This document shows, one piece after another, positions 29,330 through 33,063 of a stretch of DNA of 33,063 bases. Each line of letters starts with the position of its first letter. Position 1 is the stretch's first letter. The notes beneath the pieces were generated by a model. It saw nothing but the letters and a program-made list of their open reading frames with translations. It was not told where the DNA came from and ran no database searches. The translations under genes were made by a program, and so were the position numbers. This DNA comes from Candidatus Effluviviaceae Genus V sp. GTDB lineage: Bacteria; Joyebacterota; Joyebacteria; Joyebacterales; Joyebacteraceae. The DNA lies in NCBI GenBank assembly GCA_014728125.1, contig WJMD01000125.1, positions 1 through 33,063 on the forward strand, written 5' to 3'.

Positions 29330-31723
29330 ATGCAGGTCGGGCTCAGGTGGCTCAGGGACTACGTCGAGATCGATGTCGAGGCCGATGCGTTGGCCCGGCG
29401 ACTCAGCGAGTCGCTGACGGAGACGTACGTCGTCCCGCTTCCCTCCGACACCGTACGGGGCGTCGTCGCGGGACGCGTCGTCTCGGTCGACCGGCACCCG
29501 AACGCCGACAGGCTCTCCGTCTGCGTGGTCGACGCCGGGGAGCGGACCTACACGGTGGTCTGCGGCGCGCCGAACGTCCGTTCCGGGATGTCCTCCGCAC
29601 TGGCCCCTCCGGGCTCGACCGTGGCGGAAGGCCGCACCATCTCGGAGGCCACCATCCGCGGCGCCCGGTCGCAGGGCATGCTCGTCTCCGAGGTCGAACT
29701 CGGGCTCGAGGGCTCAGCGGACGGGATCATCGAGCTTCCGGACGATGTCGTTCCGGGGGCGGACCTCTCGGACCATCTGGGATACGGCGACGCGGTCTTC
29801 GAGATCGATGTCCAGCCGAACAGACCCGACTGCATGGGCGTGCTGGGGATCGCCAGGGAGGTCGCGGCCGTTCTTGACAGGCCGCTCACGCTGCCGGCGA
29901 CCGACCTGGTCGAGGATGGTCCGGCCGTCGAAGAGCTGGCGTCTGTGTCCATCGAGGACACCGACGGCTGTCCTCGCTACATCGCCCGGGTCATCAGCGG
30001 TCTGAGCGTCGGCCCGTCGCCGGCATGGCTGGCGGTGCGTCTCAGGAGCGCGGGTCTTCGGTCGATCTCCAACATCGTCGACGTGACCAACTTCGTCATG
30101 CTCGAGTACGGGCATCCGATCCATGCGTTCGACCTCGCGCTGCTTCCGGAGGGGCGCATCGTGGTACGTCGGGCGCGGAGCGGCGAGCGGATCACGACGC
30201 TCGACGGTGAGGAGCATGCGCTCATCGATGAGGACCTTCTGATCACCGACGGGAAGAGGCCGGTGGCTCTCGCCGGCGTCATGGGGGCCGAGAACTCCGA
30301 GGTCTCCGCGAGTACGACCGACGTGCTCCTCGAGTGTGCCTGGTTCGACCCCGTCACCGTGCGCAGGACCGCCAGACGGTTGGGCCTGCGCACGGACGCC
30401 TCGCAGCGATTCGAGCGGGGCGTGGACCCGGCCGTGATGGACCAGGTGGCGTCTCGCGCCTCCGAGCTGATGCGGAGTCTCGGCGCAGGGACGGTCGCAG
30501 TTGGAGCCGCCGACGAAGGTGTAATGCCGCCGGAGCGGCCGCGGCGCGGGCTCAGGACCGACAGCGTCCGGCGACTGATCGATCCCGGCATCGGCGACGA
30601 CGAGATCGTCGGGTTGCTGGACCGTCTGGGACTCGAGCCCGAGGCCACCGGAGAGACCGTCACGGTCACGATCCCGACGCACCGCCGGGACCTCGAGACG
30701 GAGGCCGACCTCGTTGAGGAGGTCGCGCGGCTCAGGGGATTTGAGTGCGTCGAGGCGTTCGTGCCGTACCGGGACATCGGAGCGTCCGGAGGAGATCTCA
30801 GAGCGGCGCGTCGTTCGGTCCTGACCGCGATGCTCTCGTTCGGCTTCCAGGAGGTCCTGACCACGTCGTTCATGAGCGAGCGGTCGCGCCGCCTCGTCGA
30901 CGGAGAGGCGTTCTCGGGCGGCGAGCCCGTCAGGATCACGAACCCGATGAACAAGGAGATGCCGTGGCTTCGCACGGCGCTTCTGCCGGCGATGCTCAAC
31001 GTCGTGCGGCACAACCTCAACGTCGGCAACCACGAGCTCCGGCTTACCGAGGTCGGTAAGGTGTACCGCACGACCCCGGAGGGGGTGGACGAGGCCTGGC
31101 GCCTTGGGGCGGTGCTCTCGGGGCCGCATTCCCGCCCGGGCTGGAGCGGCGAGCAGCGCTCCGTCGATCTCTACGACGGGCTGGGCATTCTCTCCGGGCT
31201 GACGGAAGCTCTCGGAGTTGACACTCCCGTGGCCGATTGCTACGATGGCTCCCTGCTCGACCGGGCGGAGGCGGCGCGGATCCGCATCGGTGGGTCCGAT
31301 GTCGGCGTGGTCGGTTCGCTCTCGTCCGACGTTCGGGAACGTCTGGACGTATCGCAGCCTGTGGTTATCTTGGAGGTCGAACTCGAGCCGTGGCTTCGCG
31401 TCCCGCAGGTCGTGGGGCAGTACAGGCGGCTCCCCAGATTCCCGAAGGTCAGACGAGACGTCGCCCTCATCCTGGATGAGTCGACACCGGCGGGCGACGT
31501 GCTCAGGGAGATCGAGAACGCCGAAGAGGAGCTTCTGGTCGACGTCCGCATCTTCGACGCGTATCAGGGAGACCAGCTTCCTGACGGCAGGAAGAGCCTT
31601 GGGCTCTCCCTGACATACATGTCGGAGGAGAGGACGCTGACCGACGAGGAGGTCGAGCGGGCCCACGGGCGTATCGTCCGGCGGCTCGTCGACGGGTTCC
31701 AGGCGGAACTCCGGGGCTCCTGA
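29330..31723 (+). CDS. pheT: Phenylalanine-tRNA ligase beta subunit
   Basis: Beta chain (797 aa) of PheST, carrying tRNA recognition and editing. The domains are a tRNA-binding OB fold near the N-terminus (VVAGRVVSVDRHPNADRLSV and VVCGAPNVRSGM), the B3/B4 editing region (YIARVISGL, DVTNFVMLEYGHPIHAFDL), a B5 domain (about residues 400-470), the catalytic-like core (LTTSFMSERSRRL, RITNPMNKEMPWLRTALLP) and the C-terminal anticodon-binding FDX-ACB domain (RLPRFPKVRRDVALILDE ... SLGLSLTYMSEERTLTD). Length is typical. A promoter-like sequence lies inside its 3' half (31218-31246). Confidence 0.96.
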   Translation: MQVGLRWLRDYVEIDVEADALARRLSESLTETYVVPLPSDTVRGVVAGRVVSVDRHPNADRLSVCVVDAGERTYTVVCGAPNVRSGMSSALAPPGSTVAEGRTISEATIRGARSQGMLVSEVELGLEGSADGIIELPDDVVPGADLSDHLGYGDAVFEIDVQPNRPDCMGVLGIAREVAAVLDRPLTLPATDLVEDGPAVEELASVSIEDTDGCPRYIARVISGLSVGPSPAWLAVRLRSAGLRSISNIVDVTNFVMLEYGHPIHAFDLALLPEGRIVVRRARSGERITTLDGEEHALIDEDLLITDGKRPVALAGVMGAENSEVSASTTDVLLECAWFDPVTVRRTARRLGLRTDASQRFERGVDPAVMDQVASRASELMRSLGAGTVAVGAADEGVMPPERPRRGLRTDSVRRLIDPGIGDDEIVGLLDRLGLEPEATGETVTVTIPTHRRDLETEADLVEEVARLRGFECVEAFVPYRDIGASGGDLRAARRSVLTAMLSFGFQEVLTTSFMSERSRRLVDGEAFSGGEPVRITNPMNKEMPWLRTALLPAMLNVVRHNLNVGNHELRLTEVGKVYRTTPEGVDEAWRLGAVLSGPHSRPGWSGEQRSVDLYDGLGILSGLTEALGVDTPVADCYDGSLLDRAEAARIRIGGSDVGVVGSLSSDVRERLDVSQPVVILEVELEPWLRVPQVVGQYRRLPRFPKVRRDVALILDESTPAGDVLREIENAEEELLVDVRIFDAYQGDQLPDGRKSLGLSLTYMSEERTLTDEEVERAHGRIVRRLVDGFQAELRGS
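31218..31246 (+). promoter_or_regulatory. Possible internal promoter within pheT
   Basis: TTGACA (31218-31223), exactly 17 bp, then TACGAT (31241-31246), inside the pheT coding region. It matches the pattern and spacing of the four intergenic promoters in the window. It could drive the coiled-coil gene and zapA about 500 nt downstream; a chance match inside codons is possible. Confidence 0.4.
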
Positions 31724-31743
31724 GGCTCCTGCAGGGAGCGGAT

Positions 31744-31977
31744 ATGCAATTGCCCGGACTGGAAGAGCTGGAAACCACCGTCGCGAAGGCGGCCGAGGAG
31801 ATCGGCGGCCTCCGCAGCGAGAACAGACGGCTTGCGGATCTTCTCCGGGCTGTAGGAAAGGAGATGGACGCCCTGGCCGGACAGCTCAGCGGACTCGAAG
31901 CCGGCCGGAAGCTGGATGCGAGGAAGCGCAAGCGCATCGAGGATCGTGTGAAGTCGATCATCGAGAAGCTTCGCTGA
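31744..31977 (+). CDS. Small coiled-coil protein, ZapB-like by position and form
   Basis: 77-aa protein, almost all helical, with heptad-like leucine spacing (LEELETTVAKAAEEIGGLRS, NRRLADLLRAVGKEMDALAG) and a basic C-terminus (KLDARKRKRIEDRVKSII). It has no enzymatic motif or signal peptide. It lies between pheT and zapA, 20 nt after pheT, where small coiled-coil proteins are often found. ZapB is a coiled-coil partner of ZapA in E. coli, but similarity here is only in general form, so I do not assign the name. Confidence 0.75.
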   Translation: MQLPGLEELETTVAKAAEEIGGLRSENRRLADLLRAVGKEMDALAGQLSGLEAGRKLDARKRKRIEDRVKSIIEKLR

Positions 31978-32082
31978 CCGTACGCGATGCGGCCCATCGG
32001 GGTGCGGACGGTCCTTCAGGAGCACTCGAACCGTCGTCGTGGGTGACGGCGTGGAGGGGGCTCGCGAGACCGGGATGAAACG

Positions 32083-32364
32083 ATGAACACCGTCAAGGTT
32101 GAGATAAACGGTTCGGAGTACCGGATCCGCGGCGACGCCGATCCGGAGCAGATCCGCGAGATCGCCCACTATGTGGACAGCAGAATGCGTGAGGTGGCGA
32201 GCGAGACGAATCTCGGCTCCTCGCTCAAGGTAGCCATCCTCGCGGCGCTCAACATCGCCGGCGAACTCTTCCAGGAGCGAGAGGACAGGAACACGCTCCT
32301 GGCCGTCGTCGAGGAGAAGGCCGAGGAGCTGTCCCAGACACTCGAGTCGGAGCTGGGCGACTAG
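32083..32364 (+). CDS. zapA: Cell division protein ZapA
   Basis: 93-aa ZapA-like protein that would promote FtsZ bundling at the Z-ring. The N-terminal globular part is VKVEINGSEYRIRGDADPEQIREIAHYVDSRM, the typical ZapA start, and the rest is a coiled coil (AALNIAGELFQEREDRN ... KAEELSQTLES). The usual small size fits. It is separated by 105 nt from the coiled-coil gene, with no clear structure in between. Co-occurrence with the pheST end is common in bacteria. Confidence 0.9.
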   Translation: MNTVKVEINGSEYRIRGDADPEQIREIAHYVDSRMREVASETNLGSSLKVAILAALNIAGELFQEREDRNTLLAVVEEKAEELSQTLESELGD

Positions 32365-32506
32365 AGGAGACCCGAACCCGACGCATCTCGACCCCCGGAC
32401 GTTTCCCTCCCGATCCGCCCCTGAGTTCCCCGCGCAGCACACCACTTCGCGCGGCGGTCCTCGCACCCGACTGGTCTGTCATTGAGCGGCTGTCGACGGG
32501 GGCGGC

Positions 32507-33063
32507 GTGACGACCCAGACGAGCGGCGATCTCTTCCAGAGACCGGACGGGCTCGCTCCCGAGCCGGGAGCGGGGCTCGCCAGGCGCATGCGACCGCGCA
32601 CTCTCGACGAGTACGTCGGGCAGTCGCACATCCTGGCGCCCGGGAAGCTCCTCAGACGTGCGGTCGAGGCGGACCGGCTCTTCTCGATGGTCCTGTACGG
32701 TCCGCCGGGAAGCGGCAAGACGTCGCTCTCCGAGGTCATGGCGCGCGCCACGGGTTCGGCGCTCGTGACCATGAACGCCGTTGAGGCCGGTGTGGCCGAT
32801 CTGAGAAGGACCATCGCGGAGGCGAGGAACAGACGACCGAAGCGGACGATCCTGTTCCTCGATGAGGTCCATCGCTTCAACAAATCGCAGCAGGACGTGC
32901 TCCTGGGACCTCTCGAGGACGACACCGTGACGATGGTGGGGGCGACGGTCGAGAACCCGTTCTTCTACCTGAACCCGGCGCTCCTCTCGAGGATCCAGGT
33001 CTTTGAACTCAGGGCGCTCGAGGAAGCGGAGGTTCGCGCGCTCATCGAGGCGGCCCTCCGCGA
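32507..33063 (+). CDS. rarA: Replication-associated recombination protein A, 3'-truncated
   Basis: AAA+ ATPase of the RarA/MgsA/WRNIP1 family, acting at stalled replication forks. Only the first 185 codons are inside the window; the frame is open to the edge. The N-terminus has LARRMRPRTLDEYVGQSHIL, Walker A is GPPGSGKTS (about residues 65-73), and Walker B with its continuation is LFLDEVHRFNKSQQDVLLGPLEDDTVTMVGAT, the RarA signature, followed by ENPFFYLNPALLSR with the arginine-finger region. The GTG at 32507 is the first start after an in-frame stop at 32483, with a G-rich stretch upstream. It stands 142 nt after zapA. Confidence 0.93.
   Translation, partial: MTTQTSGDLFQRPDGLAPEPGAGLARRMRPRTLDEYVGQSHILAPGKLLRRAVEADRLFSMVLYGPPGSGKTSLSEVMARATGSALVTMNAVEAGVADLRRTIAEARNRRPKRTILFLDEVHRFNKSQQDVLLGPLEDDTVTMVGATVENPFFYLNPALLSRIQVFELRALEEAEVRALIEAALR

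Noticed and set aside
29874-29879. TTGACA inside pheT as a promoter -35
   Set aside because: No -10-like hexamer is found 16-18 bp downstream, unlike the site at 31218.
32365-32506. 6S RNA gene between zapA and rarA
   Set aside because: 6S RNA often follows zapA, but the gap is only 142 nt and I could not draw the long bubble-containing hairpin. A covariance search would decide it.
1-33063. CRISPR arrays, insertion sequences, integrases or phage genes
   Set aside because: No regularly spaced repeats, transposase or integrase motifs, or terminal inverted repeats were recognised on either strand.

Overview
This is a GC-rich, gene-dense bacterial chromosome segment. Every gene I can support lies on the + strand. 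The organism looks Gram-negative and probably belongs to an uncultured lineage near the FCB superphylum, of the Eisenbacteria/Krumholzibacteria/Latescibacteria kind. The basis is a secreted protein ending in a FlgD-like, type-IX-style sorting domain, an XrtA/PEP-CTERM-type polysaccharide export set, and a Wzy/WaaL-like polymerase or ligase. The lineage is an inference.

Region 1 (1 to about 16,970) is an exopolysaccharide locus. It opens with the 3' part of a Wzz-type chain-length gene, an ExeA-like ATPase and a CpsD-like tyrosine-kinase homologue with a degenerate P-loop. Next come an O-antigen polymerase/ligase-like membrane protein, two GT4 glycosyltransferases, a heparinase II/III-type polysaccharide lyase and an AlgD-like GDP-mannose 6-dehydrogenase. 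A third GT4, a radical SAM/SPASM protein and two further GT4 enzymes follow, then a polyprenyl synthetase and a GDP-mannose pyrophosphorylase. Many genes overlap by ATGA or GTGA, so most of the locus is probably one or a few transcripts. ManC and AlgD together predict GDP-mannuronate as a precursor, and the lyase could trim the polymer.

Region 2 (about 16,988 to 19,616) holds galT and glgA, with a recognisable promoter ahead of galT. Region 3 (19,702 to 20,118) is a tRNA-Gly/Cys/Leu operon with a strong promoter and stem-loops in its spacers. Region 4 (20,341 to 22,515) is a secreted GHL15-like protein.

Region 5 (22,612 to 26,612) is a promoter-led operon of CvpA, a Clp-like double-AAA+ protein and an aldehyde dehydrogenase. 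The AAA+ protein has lost both Walker B motifs, its pore loops and an arginine finger, and is the most unusual protein in the window.

Region 6 (26,716 to 33,063) starts with a promoter and tRNA-Val, followed by a structured leader with two abutting hairpins. It continues with the translation operon infC-rpmI-rplT-pheS-pheT, a small coiled-coil gene, zapA and the 5' part of rarA. I saw no CRISPR array, insertion sequence, rRNA gene or phage gene.
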